Assembly: GCA_002416285.1 (NCBI GenBank)
Contig: DICM01000028.1
Coordinates: 4,064-68,063, forward strand
Direction: 5' to 3'
Source: Caryophanales bacterium UBA5026
GTDB lineage: Bacteria > Bacillota_I > Bacilli_A > RF39 > UBA660
DNA length: 64,000 bases
Positions 16,231 to 24,443 of the stretch are shown piece after piece. Made by a program: the position numbers and the translations under genes. How positions within the stretch are numbered: position 1 is the stretch's first letter; each line of letters starts with the position of its first letter. Under the pieces are notes generated by a model. It worked only from the letters and a program-made list of their open reading frames with translations, did no database searches and was not told the origin of the DNA.

Positions 16231-17181
16231 GTGAATCCAAGTATTATTGAACTTTATGGCGAAGATATGACTGCCAAAGAGTATGTAACAAATCCAGCCA
16301 TCGCTCGTGAAAATGAGATTAAACAGTTAACGATGACTCTGCTTACACCGGATAAATCAGCTCTTTTAATTGGTAAACCTGGTATTGGTAAAACAGCCAT
16401 CGTGGAAGGATTAGCATATCTGATTCAACGAAATCAGGTTCCAATCGCTATTCAAAATTATCGTATTATTAAAGTTAGTTCCACTTCTTTAATCGGACAT
16501 ATTGAAGTAGAAGGAAAAGAAGAAATGGTTATTTCTGTTTTAGTTCGTGAACTAAAACAAATGAGTCGTGTAATTCTTTTTATCGATGAAATTCATACCT
16601 TGATGGGAGCTCGTGATGGTAATCCGATGGATTTAGCTAATATTTTAAAGCCAGCACTGGACCGTGGTGAGATAAAAGTAATTGGGGCAACAACAACTAA
16701 TGAATATTCGACTTATGTTATTCGTGATAGAGCTTTTTTAAGACGTTTTGAAAAAATTGAAGTGACCGAGCCGGATGAAGCTACAACCGTAAAAATTTTA
16801 ATGGGAAGTTTACCACGAATTGAACGAACAACTGGAATTAAAGTGAAGTATAATGATTACGTTAGTGAGATGTTGATCACTTCAGTAGTTAGTGCAACTT
16901 CGGAGTTTAAACGAGTTTATGGATTAGCTGCTATGTATCCAGATGTAGCGTTTTCCGTTTTAAGTGCTGCTTTTTCGGAAGCGTTGTTTCAAAACAAACC
17001 AGTAGTTGATGTTGTCGACTTTTATAATGCGATTAAAAATAGTAAGAGAATTTATCCAGATAGTATTATTAAAGAGTTAAATGCTTTCCGTGTAAAATTT
17101 GAAAAACTATGTCAGCAAGAAAACATTGTCTTACCAGATGTTAAGATAGAGGAGATACAAGGAGAAAGTGATCTTTTTTAG
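16231..17181 (+). CDS. Single-ring AAA+ ATPase related to ClpA/ClpB D1
   Basis: A 316-residue ATPase. Walker A GKPGIGKT (about residues 49-56), Walker B LFIDEIH (about 112-118), sensor-1 GATTTNEY and an arginine-finger region RDRAFLRRFEKIEV match the first AAA domain of ClpA/ClpB. It has no Clp N-domain, no second AAA ring and no middle domain. The pore-loop position that is an aromatic residue in Clp unfoldases reads IEVEG here, without Tyr, so substrate threading is doubtful. Start is GTG 16231 after TAGGAGGCTG. It sits between two membrane-anchored thioredoxin-fold proteins and may work with them; role unknown. Confidence 0.85.
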   Translation: MNPSIIELYGEDMTAKEYVTNPAIARENEIKQLTMTLLTPDKSALLIGKPGIGKTAIVEGLAYLIQRNQVPIAIQNYRIIKVSSTSLIGHIEVEGKEEMVISVLVRELKQMSRVILFIDEIHTLMGARDGNPMDLANILKPALDRGEIKVIGATTTNEYSTYVIRDRAFLRRFEKIEVTEPDEATTVKILMGSLPRIERTTGIKVKYNDYVSEMLITSVVSATSEFKRVYGLAAMYPDVAFSVLSAAFSEALFQNKPVVDVVDFYNAIKNSKRIYPDSIIKELNAFRVKFEKLCQQENIVLPDVKIEEIQGESDLF

Positions 17182-17192
17182 GAGGGGAAAAT

Positions 17193-17708
17193 ATGAATCG
17201 AGTTATTCCAAAGCAAAATTATATTGTTTTAGGACTTATTTGTCTAGTAACACTTGTACTAGCTTGGTACTGTATTGATTTTTATAAGAATAGTAAAGAA
17301 TACCAATTAGATCAAAATAAAAGAATGAAAATCCTATCAGAAGTTAAGGTCGATGAACTTCAAAACTATATTTTGGATAATCATGATGTTATTTTGTATT
17401 TTTCATCAAGTAGAGATAATACTTATTCTAATTTTGAAGAATCATTAAAATCATATCTTTTAGAAGAGGATTTAACAAAGCTGATCGCATATGTAGATAC
17501 AGCTAATTTAGATCGTTCTTTTTATCAGGAATTTGAAGATAATTATTTTAAAGAACAATGGAAAAAAGAAAATAAAAAGTTTAGTGTAATTCCTAATTTT
17601 GTTAACTTTAAAGATGGTAAAGTAGATTCAATGCTCTATATGAGCAGTACTACACCTAATATCAACGATGCGAAAAATTATTTAGTAGGGGTAGGAATTC
17701 ATGATTAA
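17193..17708 (+). CDS. Membrane-anchored thioredoxin-fold-like protein lacking the CxxC
   Basis: A 171-residue protein with one N-terminal helix (about 11-29). The segment VILYFSSSRDNTYSNFEESL occupies the place of a thioredoxin active-site strand and helix, and SVIPNFVNFKDGKV resembles the cis-Pro strand and following hairpin, but the CxxC is absent (SSSR). So it is probably a redox-inactive relative of the CSHC protein two genes upstream. It has an AGGAGG site and overlaps trmL by eight bases. Fold assignment is by pattern only. Confidence 0.65.
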   Translation: MNRVIPKQNYIVLGLICLVTLVLAWYCIDFYKNSKEYQLDQNKRMKILSEVKVDELQNYILDNHDVILYFSSSRDNTYSNFEESLKSYLLEEDLTKLIAYVDTANLDRSFYQEFEDNYFKEQWKKENKKFSVIPNFVNFKDGKVDSMLYMSSTTPNINDAKNYLVGVGIHD

Positions 17709-18207
17709 TGTTGTTTTATTTGAACCTGAAATTGCTGGTAATACAGGAAATATTATGAGAACTTGTGCTGGTACTGGTGCGAAATTGCACTTGATTGAAC
17801 CACTTGGTTTTTCTCTAGAGGAACGATATATAAAGCGTGCTGCTGTAAATTATATAGAGTTTTGTGATTACACTGTTTACCCTGATTTTGAAACATTTCA
17901 AAAAAAGAATCCGGGTGATTATTACTATCTAACAAGGTATGGGAAATGCCCACCAAGTGAATTTGATTTTCATGATACAAGTAAACCAATTTATTTTATT
18001 TTTGGAAAAGAAAGCACGGGAATACCGAAAGAAATATTAAAAAATGATCTTGATCATTGTATGCGATTACCAATGAATGAGAATATTCGAGCACTTAATT
18101 TATCCAATACAGTTGCAATTATGATATATGAGGCATTAAGGCAACAAGGATATCCTAATCTCTCATTTACTGAACCTTTTAAAGGAACAGATTATTTAGA
18201 AAAATAG
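17701..18207 (+). CDS. trmL: tRNA (cytidine/uridine(34)-2'-O)-methyltransferase
   Basis: A 168-residue SPOUT methyltransferase that 2'-O-methylates the wobble base of tRNA-Leu with S-adenosylmethionine. Family motifs: N-terminal PEIAGNTGNIMRTC, central IFGKESTGIP and the C-terminal knot RLPMNENIRALNLSNTVAI. Length matches TrmL/YibK (about 155-170). It overlaps the preceding gene by eight bases, so it is translationally coupled. Start ATG 17701 uses a GGGGTAGG site. Confidence 0.95.
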   Translation: MINVVLFEPEIAGNTGNIMRTCAGTGAKLHLIEPLGFSLEERYIKRAAVNYIEFCDYTVYPDFETFQKKNPGDYYYLTRYGKCPPSEFDFHDTSKPIYFIFGKESTGIPKEILKNDLDHCMRLPMNENIRALNLSNTVAIMIYEALRQQGYPNLSFTEPFKGTDYLEK

Positions 18208-18260
18208 CTTGCGAGTTGAACAAAAAAATGTTATTATATTTTAAGAATAGGAGGGTATTT

Positions 18261-18818
18261 ATGGAGGATGTGATACTATTTGTACAAGATAACTATGTGT
18301 GGTTTATTGTAATAGGTGTACTTTTGGTTATGGCTATCATTGGTTATTATGCAGATAAGACTGATTTTGGTAGACAAGATAAAGTGAGACAGCCAAAAGT
18401 GAAAAAGAGTAAAAAACAAAAAATGAAAAAGGAACCTGAGGTTGATCCTGCAATTGAGGAGGCAACTTCTTCAAATCCATCCATTAATGATATATTAGGT
18501 AGTTTTACACCAACACAAGAACAATCAGAAGAAACAGTAGAACCGGTTTTTCATCCAATTGAAGATACATCATCTATGGATGTTCCAGTAGAACAAGAAG
18601 CAGATGATGAAGAGATTGAAGAATTAGAACCAGTTAAGTTAGAAGAGAGTTTTGAGCCTAATATTTCCGAAGAACAAATTGAACCAGTTGTTCCAGTAGA
18701 ACCAATTCAGGAAGATTTATATGTTGGTTTGGATGGAACTCCAAATGTTTATTCAACACCAATTCCTGAGGCTAAGGAACTCGCTGAAGAGAATGATGAA
18801 GATGTTTGGAAATTTTGA
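18261..18818 (+). CDS. Hypothetical single-pass membrane protein with acidic tail
   Basis: A 185-residue protein: a short N-terminus, one helix (about 12-32, WFIVIGVLLVMAIIGYYA), a Lys-rich stop-transfer stretch (VKKSKKQKMKKEP) and a long acidic, Pro/Glu/Val-rich, presumably disordered cytoplasmic tail with repeated EPV-type motifs. ATG 18261 follows AGGAGGGTATTT; an upstream in-frame ATG (18216) lacks a site. No family recognised. The architecture (anchor plus disordered linker) resembles scaffold or division-associated proteins, but that is only a guess. Confidence 0.7.
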   Translation: MEDVILFVQDNYVWFIVIGVLLVMAIIGYYADKTDFGRQDKVRQPKVKKSKKQKMKKEPEVDPAIEEATSSNPSINDILGSFTPTQEQSEETVEPVFHPIEDTSSMDVPVEQEADDEEIEELEPVKLEESFEPNISEEQIEPVVPVEPIQEDLYVGLDGTPNVYSTPIPEAKELAEENDEDVWKF

Positions 18819-18838
18819 GTCGACAGACTCTTTTTTTG
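18817..18838 (+). terminator. Terminator after the acidic-tail membrane protein
   Basis: Five-bp stem GAGTC / GACTC with GACA loop and T7; it overlaps the stop codon. Confidence 0.8.
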
Positions 18839-18879
18839 TATTCAGCAAATTTTTTTGATATACTGTATGAGGTGATTTT

Positions 18880-20085
18880 ATGAAAGTTGAAATAGAAAAA
18901 TTCGATCATCAAGGTCGAGGTATTACTTACGTACACAATAAGGTTTGTTTTGTACGGAATACTTTGCCAGGAGAGATTGTTGATATAAAAATAACAAAAG
19001 ATCAAAAGAAGTATCAAGAGGGTGAAGTTCGAGATTTTATTCATACCTCGGAAAATAGAATCGAACCTGTTTGTCCTTATTTTAGTATTTGTGGCGGTTG
19101 TGACTTAATGCATTTAAATTATAGTGATCAGCTTACTTATAAGGAAAATAAAATACGAGATATATTGAATAAATATGCGAACGTAGGTAGTGAAAAAATT
19201 AAGCCAATTGTCGGTAATGATTCACCACTTAACTATCGCAATAAGGCGACATTTCAAGTAAAAGATAAAATTGGATATTTTGAAAAAGGATCATATGAGT
19301 TAATTGCAATTGATGAATGTAAAATTGTTGATGCAAGAATTAATGAAATATTGACCTTTCTAAAACAACAAGATTTATCTGACCTAAATCAAGTAGTGAT
19401 TCGTGTTTCTAGATATTATCCTGATCTAATGGTAATTTTTAAAGGTGACAAAAGGCCGCATATTTCGCAATACTTGAAACTAATTACTTCTTGTTATTTT
19501 GAAGGTGAGCTATTGTTTGGAACAAAAGTCATTCGAGAAAAAATAGGTAATTTGGAATTTTCAATCTCTCCAGATGCATTTTTTCAAGTTAATACTGAAG
19601 GTGCTGAAAAATTGTATCAATTGGTACGATCATATTTGACGGGCAATAAAAATGATCGAGTATTAGATCTTTATTGCGGAACTGGAACCATTGGATTATT
19701 TGTAAGTGATTTAGTAAGTGAAGTAATCGGAGTAGAAGTAAATAAGCAAGCAGTTATCGATGCTGAAGAAAATAAAAAGAAAAACAATCTAAAAAATATT
19801 TCTTTTTATTGTGGTGATGTAGCGAAGATGGTTTCAAAACTTCCGTTATGTAATAAAGTGATTGTCGATCCACCTAGAGCCGGTTTAGATGATGTTACGC
19901 TTAATTATTTATTAAAGAACGATTTTTCTAAGATTATATATGTATCTTGTGATCCAGTAACATTGGCACGTGATTTAAAAAAGCTGTCTGAAAAATATGA
20001 AGTAGTGGAAATTACTCCAGTAGATTTGTTTAGCCAGACTTATCACGTTGAGTGTGTAACTTTACTACAGATGAGAGGATTATAG
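18880..20085 (+). CDS. rlmD: 23S rRNA (uracil-C5)-methyltransferase, RlmD/RumA type
   Basis: A 401-residue TrmA-family enzyme that makes 5-methyluridine in 23S rRNA. An N-terminal TRAM domain (about 1-55) precedes the 4Fe-4S ligands Cys65, Cys71, Cys74 and Cys147 (CPYFSICGGC ... DEC). The SAM motif is VLDLYCGTGTIG (about residues 260-271), and the catalytic nucleophile is Cys357 in YVSCDPVTLARDL. It is shorter than typical members (430-460) but all catalytic parts are present. GAGGTGATTTT precedes the ATG. The next gene starts immediately after the stop. Confidence 0.92.
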   Translation: MKVEIEKFDHQGRGITYVHNKVCFVRNTLPGEIVDIKITKDQKKYQEGEVRDFIHTSENRIEPVCPYFSICGGCDLMHLNYSDQLTYKENKIRDILNKYANVGSEKIKPIVGNDSPLNYRNKATFQVKDKIGYFEKGSYELIAIDECKIVDARINEILTFLKQQDLSDLNQVVIRVSRYYPDLMVIFKGDKRPHISQYLKLITSCYFEGELLFGTKVIREKIGNLEFSISPDAFFQVNTEGAEKLYQLVRSYLTGNKNDRVLDLYCGTGTIGLFVSDLVSEVIGVEVNKQAVIDAEENKKKNNLKNISFYCGDVAKMVSKLPLCNKVIVDPPRAGLDDVTLNYLLKNDFSKIIYVSCDPVTLARDLKKLSEKYEVVEITPVDLFSQTYHVECVTLLQMRGL

Positions 20086-20946
20086 ATGATTGTAGATTTG
20101 TCAAATAAATATATATGTGATGCATTAAATTTTTATGAAATTTATGATATCAACTATAGAAGTAAGTGTATAAGTTGTATTAACAAAATTAAAAGCAACA
20201 TAAAAATATATAAAAAATTTATTGAAGTGATTAATGTATTATATAGTCAAAATGATGTTGAAATATCTACATTATGGAAGTATCCAAATATTGAAGATGT
20301 ATTTGGAAAGGAATATTGTAATTTTATTACCAATGTAGCGTTATTGGTTGGATTTGAACGGCATGAAATTAATATGAGACTTAAGAATTTTGATGACAAT
20401 CAAGTTCTAATTCATAAAAAAAGAGTTAAGGAATGTTTAACTAATGATGTTTATAATAGAAGTTATAATAGTATAAGAATGTCCCAGATGTTATGGGGTA
20501 CTTATTTTATTAATATAAAGTTAATTGAAATAGGAAGATTACAGTACGAATATTGTAAAGATTATATTAAAATTCATATTCCAAGTGGAAATAAATTAGA
20601 TTATATGGAAGTATTAAATTCAATAAAGCTTGCAAACAAATCTATACAACAATATTATAATTGCACAGGATTGGAATATTATTGCAATTCATGGCTACTT
20701 AGTAAACAAATTAAAGAAGTTTTAAATATTGATGATAATATTATAAAATTTCAATCATTATTTGATATAAAAGAAGGTGAAAACTGTACAAGAGATATAT
20801 TAAATTTTGTTTTTAATACTTTAGAATGTAGTGATTATAATTGGCTTTCTGAAAAAACATCTTTGCAAAAGAAGATAAAGCAAATGCTATTGAATGGTAT
20901 AGATATAAAATTAGGCTTAGGTAAACTGTGCAAATTCAAAATATAA
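20086..20946 (+). CDS. Acyltransferase-domain protein (NAT_N/GNAT_C type)
   Basis: A 286-residue protein. The C-terminal part carries a pattern of the GNAT_C acyltransferase family found in Firmicutes: IKIHIPSGNKLDYMEVLNSI, then LEYYCNSWLLSKQIKEVL followed by NIIKFQSLF. The N-terminal helical part fits the associated NAT_N domain. Substrate is unknown. It starts directly after the rlmD stop (TAGATG), with AGAGGA as the ribosome site. It is more AT-rich than its neighbours, with many ATA, AAT and TAT codons, which may point to separate acquisition. Family call is from motif memory. Confidence 0.68.
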   Translation: MIVDLSNKYICDALNFYEIYDINYRSKCISCINKIKSNIKIYKKFIEVINVLYSQNDVEISTLWKYPNIEDVFGKEYCNFITNVALLVGFERHEINMRLKNFDDNQVLIHKKRVKECLTNDVYNRSYNSIRMSQMLWGTYFINIKLIEIGRLQYEYCKDYIKIHIPSGNKLDYMEVLNSIKLANKSIQQYYNCTGLEYYCNSWLLSKQIKEVLNIDDNIIKFQSLFDIKEGENCTRDILNFVFNTLECSDYNWLSEKTSLQKKIKQMLLNGIDIKLGLGKLCKFKI

Positions 20947-21110
20947 ATATTCAAATGCAGTAGACAAACTAGATAAATTATGTTTAAATGTGGAAAACAA
21001 GTAAAGATAAAAAAATATGATCTGAATAGTTTCTTTAATTATGAACAGAGTATAAAGATAGAATAGATCATTAAATTTTAACATTCGTTCAAATACTACA
21101 TATTATAATA
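20947..21110. other. AT-rich spacer with no recognisable element
   Basis: This stretch and the promoter plus leader after it make up the only gene-free interval longer than 300 bases. I see no ORF with a ribosome site, no tRNA-like cloverleaf and no strong hairpin in 20947-21110. Confidence 0.6.
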
Positions 21111-21139
21111 TTGACAACTTATTTTTTAGATAGTATTAT
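21111..21139 (+). promoter_or_regulatory. Promoter of the T-box-proS transcript
   Basis: TTGACA at 21111-21116, 17-base spacer, TATTAT at 21134-21139; predicted start near 21146. Confidence 0.8.
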
Positions 21140-21145
21140 GGATAC

Positions 21146-21340
21146 ATAAAATGTTGATTGGAACATGTTTATTTCTTAATTTATATACGAGCGATTAGGG
21201 ACGGTGGAAGCCTAAATAGAAACGAAATAAACCCTACCCATGAGTGAAGTAGTAATGTACTTCCGGCTTAGGTCGTTAAAAAATGAGAAAAACGAAGGAT
21301 GGTACCGTGCTTAGCACTCCTTAAACCATTCTTTTTTTGT
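21146..21340 (+). promoter_or_regulatory. T-box riboswitch leader of proS (tRNA-Pro sensing)
   Basis: The T-box core reads GGATGGTACCGTGC (21297-21310). Its UGGU would pair with the 3' end of uncharged tRNA (discriminator A plus CCA). In the alternative fold, AAGGATGGT (21295-21303) pairs with ACCATTCTT (about 21326-21334), followed by a T-run: a terminator stem that contains the T-box sequence, plus an inner GTGC-TTA-GCAC hairpin. Upstream, a GAAGTA/TACTTC hairpin (about 21245-21262) belongs to the stem I region. Two proline triplets followed by A, CCT at 21233-21235 and CCC at 21237-21239, are candidate specifiers. High uncharged tRNA-Pro should favour read-through into proS. Confidence 0.88.
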
Positions 21341-21359
21341 ATTTTAGGAGGGAAAAAAT

Positions 21360-22784
21360 ATGGCAAATAAAAAAATAACTAGTAGAGATGTGGATTTCGC
21401 ACAATGGTATACTGATGTAGTGACAGCAGCTCGTCTAGCATCTTATTCAAACGTAAAGGGATTCGTTATATATGAACCAAATGGCTATGCAATTTGGGAA
21501 CGTATTATGCATGAGTTTGATAAGCAATTGAAAGCAACAGGACATCAAAACGTAGCGATGCCAATGCTTATACCAGAAAATTTAATGAATAAAGAGGGAG
21601 AACTGATTAGTGGATTTGCTCCAGAAGTTGCTTGGGTAACACAAGGTGGAGAAAAGACTCTAGAAGAAAGATTATGTATTCGTCCAACAAGTGAAACTTT
21701 ATTTAGCGATTATTATAGTAATGTAGTAAAATCTTACCGAGATCTTCCAATGAAATTAAATCAGTGGTGTAGTGTACTTCGCTGGGAAAAAGAGACTAGG
21801 CCATTTTTAAGAAGTAGGGAGTTTTTTTGGCAAGAAGGTCATACTGTACATGCAACTAAGGAAGAAGCAGAAAAAGAAACAATGGATATGTTTCAAATGT
21901 ATCAACAATTTTTTGAAAACTATCTAGCAATTCCTGTAGTTACAGGAAGAAAAACAGAAAAAGAAAAGTTTGCAGGAGCAGAGTATACATATACTATCGA
22001 AGCACTTATGCACAATGGTGTTGCACTTCAATCGGGAACAAGTCATTATTTTGGTCAGAAGTTTGCCGAAGCATATAACATTCAATTTTTAAATAAGGAA
22101 AACAAATTAGAGTATGCTTATCAGACCTCATGGGGAATTTCTAATCGAATGATTGGGGCATTAATTATGGTTCATGGTGATGATATGGGATTAGTATTAC
22201 CACCTAGAATAGCACCTAAACAGGTCGTTATTATTTCAATTGGAGAGGACGAAAAGGTAAATTCAGTTACATCTGATCTTTATCAAAAATTATTAAATGC
22301 CGGAATATCTGTTTCTATTGATGATACAGATAAGAGCCCAGGATTTAAGTTTGCCGAAGCAGAGGTAAATGGAATTCCAGTAAGAATTGAAGTAGGGAAA
22401 AGAGATCTTGAAAATGATGTTATCACTATTGCTCGTCGTGATACAGGTGAAAAGATGACTGTTTCTAAGGATGAGGATATTGTACCTTACATCAATCATT
22501 TAATGGATGACATTCAAGATAATCTTTATCAGAAGGCTTTAAAAAGACAACAAGAATTGACTTTTGAAGCGCGAAGTTTAGATGAAGTAGAAAAAATAAT
22601 GGAGGAACATCCAGGATTTGTTAAAGCTGATTGGTGTGGAAGTTTAGACTGCGAAATGAAAATGAAAGAAATCAAAGGTACTAAATCAAGATGTATTCTA
22701 GAACAGGAACAACCACTTACTGGAAAATGTATTGTTTGTGGAAAAGAAGCAAAACATTTAGTTGTTTGGGGAATTCAATATTAA
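21360..22784 (+). CDS. proS: Prolyl-tRNA synthetase, archaeal/eukaryotic-type (ProS type 3)
   Basis: A 474-residue class II synthetase that charges tRNA-Pro. Motif 2 region TRPFLRSREFFWQEGHT, motif 3 ending SWGISNRMIGALIMVHGDD, an anticodon-binding domain (about 280-380), and the C-terminal zinc-like domain (CGSLDC ... SRC ... CIVCGKEA, ending in WGIQY). It lacks the large insertion domain of the usual bacterial ProRS, so it is the shorter type found in archaea, eukaryotes and some Firmicutes/Mollicutes. GGAGGGAAAAA precedes the ATG. Regulated by the T-box leader; a terminator follows. Confidence 0.96.
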   Translation: MANKKITSRDVDFAQWYTDVVTAARLASYSNVKGFVIYEPNGYAIWERIMHEFDKQLKATGHQNVAMPMLIPENLMNKEGELISGFAPEVAWVTQGGEKTLEERLCIRPTSETLFSDYYSNVVKSYRDLPMKLNQWCSVLRWEKETRPFLRSREFFWQEGHTVHATKEEAEKETMDMFQMYQQFFENYLAIPVVTGRKTEKEKFAGAEYTYTIEALMHNGVALQSGTSHYFGQKFAEAYNIQFLNKENKLEYAYQTSWGISNRMIGALIMVHGDDMGLVLPPRIAPKQVVIISIGEDEKVNSVTSDLYQKLLNAGISVSIDDTDKSPGFKFAEAEVNGIPVRIEVGKRDLENDVITIARRDTGEKMTVSKDEDIVPYINHLMDDIQDNLYQKALKRQQELTFEARSLDEVEKIMEEHPGFVKADWCGSLDCEMKMKEIKGTKSRCILEQEQPLTGKCIVCGKEAKHLVVWGIQY

Positions 22785-22800
22785 AAATATTTTATAAAGA

Positions 22801-22828
22801 AAATAGATTTTATATCTATTTTTTTATT
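22801..22828 (+). terminator. Terminator after proS
   Basis: Eight-bp stem AAATAGAT / ATCTATTT with a TTTAT loop, then TTTTTATTT. Confidence 0.8.
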
Positions 22829-22899
22829 TAGAAGTGTGAAAATGTGTAAAGTTAAGTTTTTCTAATTTATAAAAATGTTATAATGTGAATGGTGATATT

Positions 22900-23688
22900 A
22901 TGAAAGTAAATGGAAAAAGAATAATTGTAACAGGAGCAGGGAGCGGAATGGGAAGAGAAATGTCCTTTCAACTTTTAAAAAAAGGGGCAACTGTTATTGC
23001 ACTTGATATTAATCGAGAAAATTTAGAAAAATTAAAAGAAGAAAACAAATCAAATAATTTGTTTACTTATGTAGTGGATATTAGCAAAGAGGATTCTATT
23101 GCTGCATTTAAAGAAGAATATTTTAAGAATCATCCTAATGTTGATATCTTAATTAATAATGCGGGAATTATTCAACCTTTTATTCATGTAGATAAACTGG
23201 AAAAGAACATTATTCATAAAGTGATGGATGTTAACTTTTATGGGCCTTTAGAATTAACAAGAGCTGTTTTACCAGAATTATTAAAAAGACCGGAGGCACA
23301 TATTGTTAATATTTCTAGTATGGGAGGATTTTTTCCATTTCCAGGACAGACGATTTATGGAGCTTCAAAAGCTGCTTTAAAGTTATTTACAGAGGGATTA
23401 TATGCTGAATTATTAGATACGAATGTTCACGTTACTGTTGTATTTCCAGGAGCAATAGCGACTAATATCGTTAAAAACTCTAATATTCAGATTGAAGAAA
23501 AAAGCAGTTCTAATACGAATATGGCGCTTAGTGCAGAAAAAGCAGCAGCTATTATTATAAAAGCGATAGAAAAAAATAAATTTAAAGTGTATGTAGGGAA
23601 AGATTCTAAATTTATGAATTTTCTATATAAGATTAATCCAAAAGGAGCAATTAAATTTATTAATAAGCAAATGAAAAAGATGAATTAA
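22900..23688 (+). CDS. Short-chain dehydrogenase/reductase
   Basis: A 262-residue NAD(P)-dependent oxidoreductase of the classical SDR family. Rossmann motif TGAGSGMG (11-18), NNAG, the ISSMGG serine region and Tyr153-x-x-x-Lys157 (YGASK) form the active site. ATG 22900 is preferred, because a TATAAT at 22879-22884 puts the transcript start at about 22891, after the in-frame ATG at 22885. It starts a three-gene group with the CPBP protease and the radical SAM protein that ends in one terminator. Substrate unknown. Confidence 0.9.
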   Translation: MKVNGKRIIVTGAGSGMGREMSFQLLKKGATVIALDINRENLEKLKEENKSNNLFTYVVDISKEDSIAAFKEEYFKNHPNVDILINNAGIIQPFIHVDKLEKNIIHKVMDVNFYGPLELTRAVLPELLKRPEAHIVNISSMGGFFPFPGQTIYGASKAALKLFTEGLYAELLDTNVHVTVVFPGAIATNIVKNSNIQIEEKSSSNTNMALSAEKAAAIIIKAIEKNKFKVYVGKDSKFMNFLYKINPKGAIKFINKQMKKMN

Positions 23689-23731
23689 GAAAGTTCTATT
23701 TGTTTCTAAAATATTGCATAAGGAGAATAAT

Positions 23732-24430
23732 ATGTTGAAATTTAATAATGAATATGACAAAATAATTCGACAATATACAAAACAAGATGGATTTTCCGCA
23801 TTATTTCTTTTTGTAATCTTTATTTTTTTATATAGTCTTGTTGCTATATTGGACAGATTCTTTCAATTTGATGGAAACCAGAGTATTATAATAGGAAACA
23901 TCCTAAATCTAACGATTATCCTAATAACAATATTATTTGTTCTGATACATAAACAAAAGCTAGATACGATAGGAATTATGAAAGGTAATTGGAAAAAGAG
24001 TTCTATAATTGGATTAATATTCGCTTTTTTCTTATTTATGTTTAATTTTGGAATTGATTATTTCATCTATGGTGGTGCTGTAAAAAGTATTGATGAGATT
24101 CTTTGGTTAATGATTTATTATCTTAATGTTTCACTCTGTGAAGAAATCGTTTTTAGAGGATATATTCAAACAAGAATCTATGGTTTGATAAAAAATAAAA
24201 TAATAGCTTTAGTATTGGTCTCACTCCTTTTTACATTCATGCATTTTCCGTATCGAATGATCGCTTATGGAATGGGTTTAGAGACATTATTATTTGGGAA
24301 TTTTTTCTGGGTTGTTCAATTGCTTATTATGCATGTTATTTGGAGTCTTATTTATAGTAAGACAAATTCTTTATATGGATCTATTATTTCCCACTGGGTA
24401 TCAAATCTTGCAAGTAATATTAAGTTATAA
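23732..24430 (+). CDS. CPBP-family intramembrane metalloprotease (CAAX protease/Abi family)
   Basis: A 232-residue multi-pass membrane protein with the CPBP motifs: EEIVFRGYIQ (EExxxR), FMHFPYR (His) and a late ISHWVSN (HxxxN). ATG 23732 follows AAGGAGAATAAT; an upstream in-frame ATG lacks a site. In Firmicutes such proteins act in bacteriocin immunity, pheromone maturation or membrane protein processing. It sits directly before a radical SAM/SPASM gene, a combination often linked to peptide modification, but no precursor peptide is evident here. Confidence 0.85.
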   Translation: MLKFNNEYDKIIRQYTKQDGFSALFLFVIFIFLYSLVAILDRFFQFDGNQSIIIGNILNLTIILITILFVLIHKQKLDTIGIMKGNWKKSSIIGLIFAFFLFMFNFGIDYFIYGGAVKSIDEILWLMIYYLNVSLCEEIVFRGYIQTRIYGLIKNKIIALVLVSLLFTFMHFPYRMIAYGMGLETLLFGNFFWVVQLLIMHVIWSLIYSKTNSLYGSIISHWVSNLASNIKL

Positions 24431-24443
24431 TGAAGGTGTAATG

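Noticed and set aside
20947..21359. tRNA or small RNA gene other than the T-box
   Set aside because: No cloverleaf or T-psi-C-like motif is seen; the structured part is fully explained by the T-box and its terminator.
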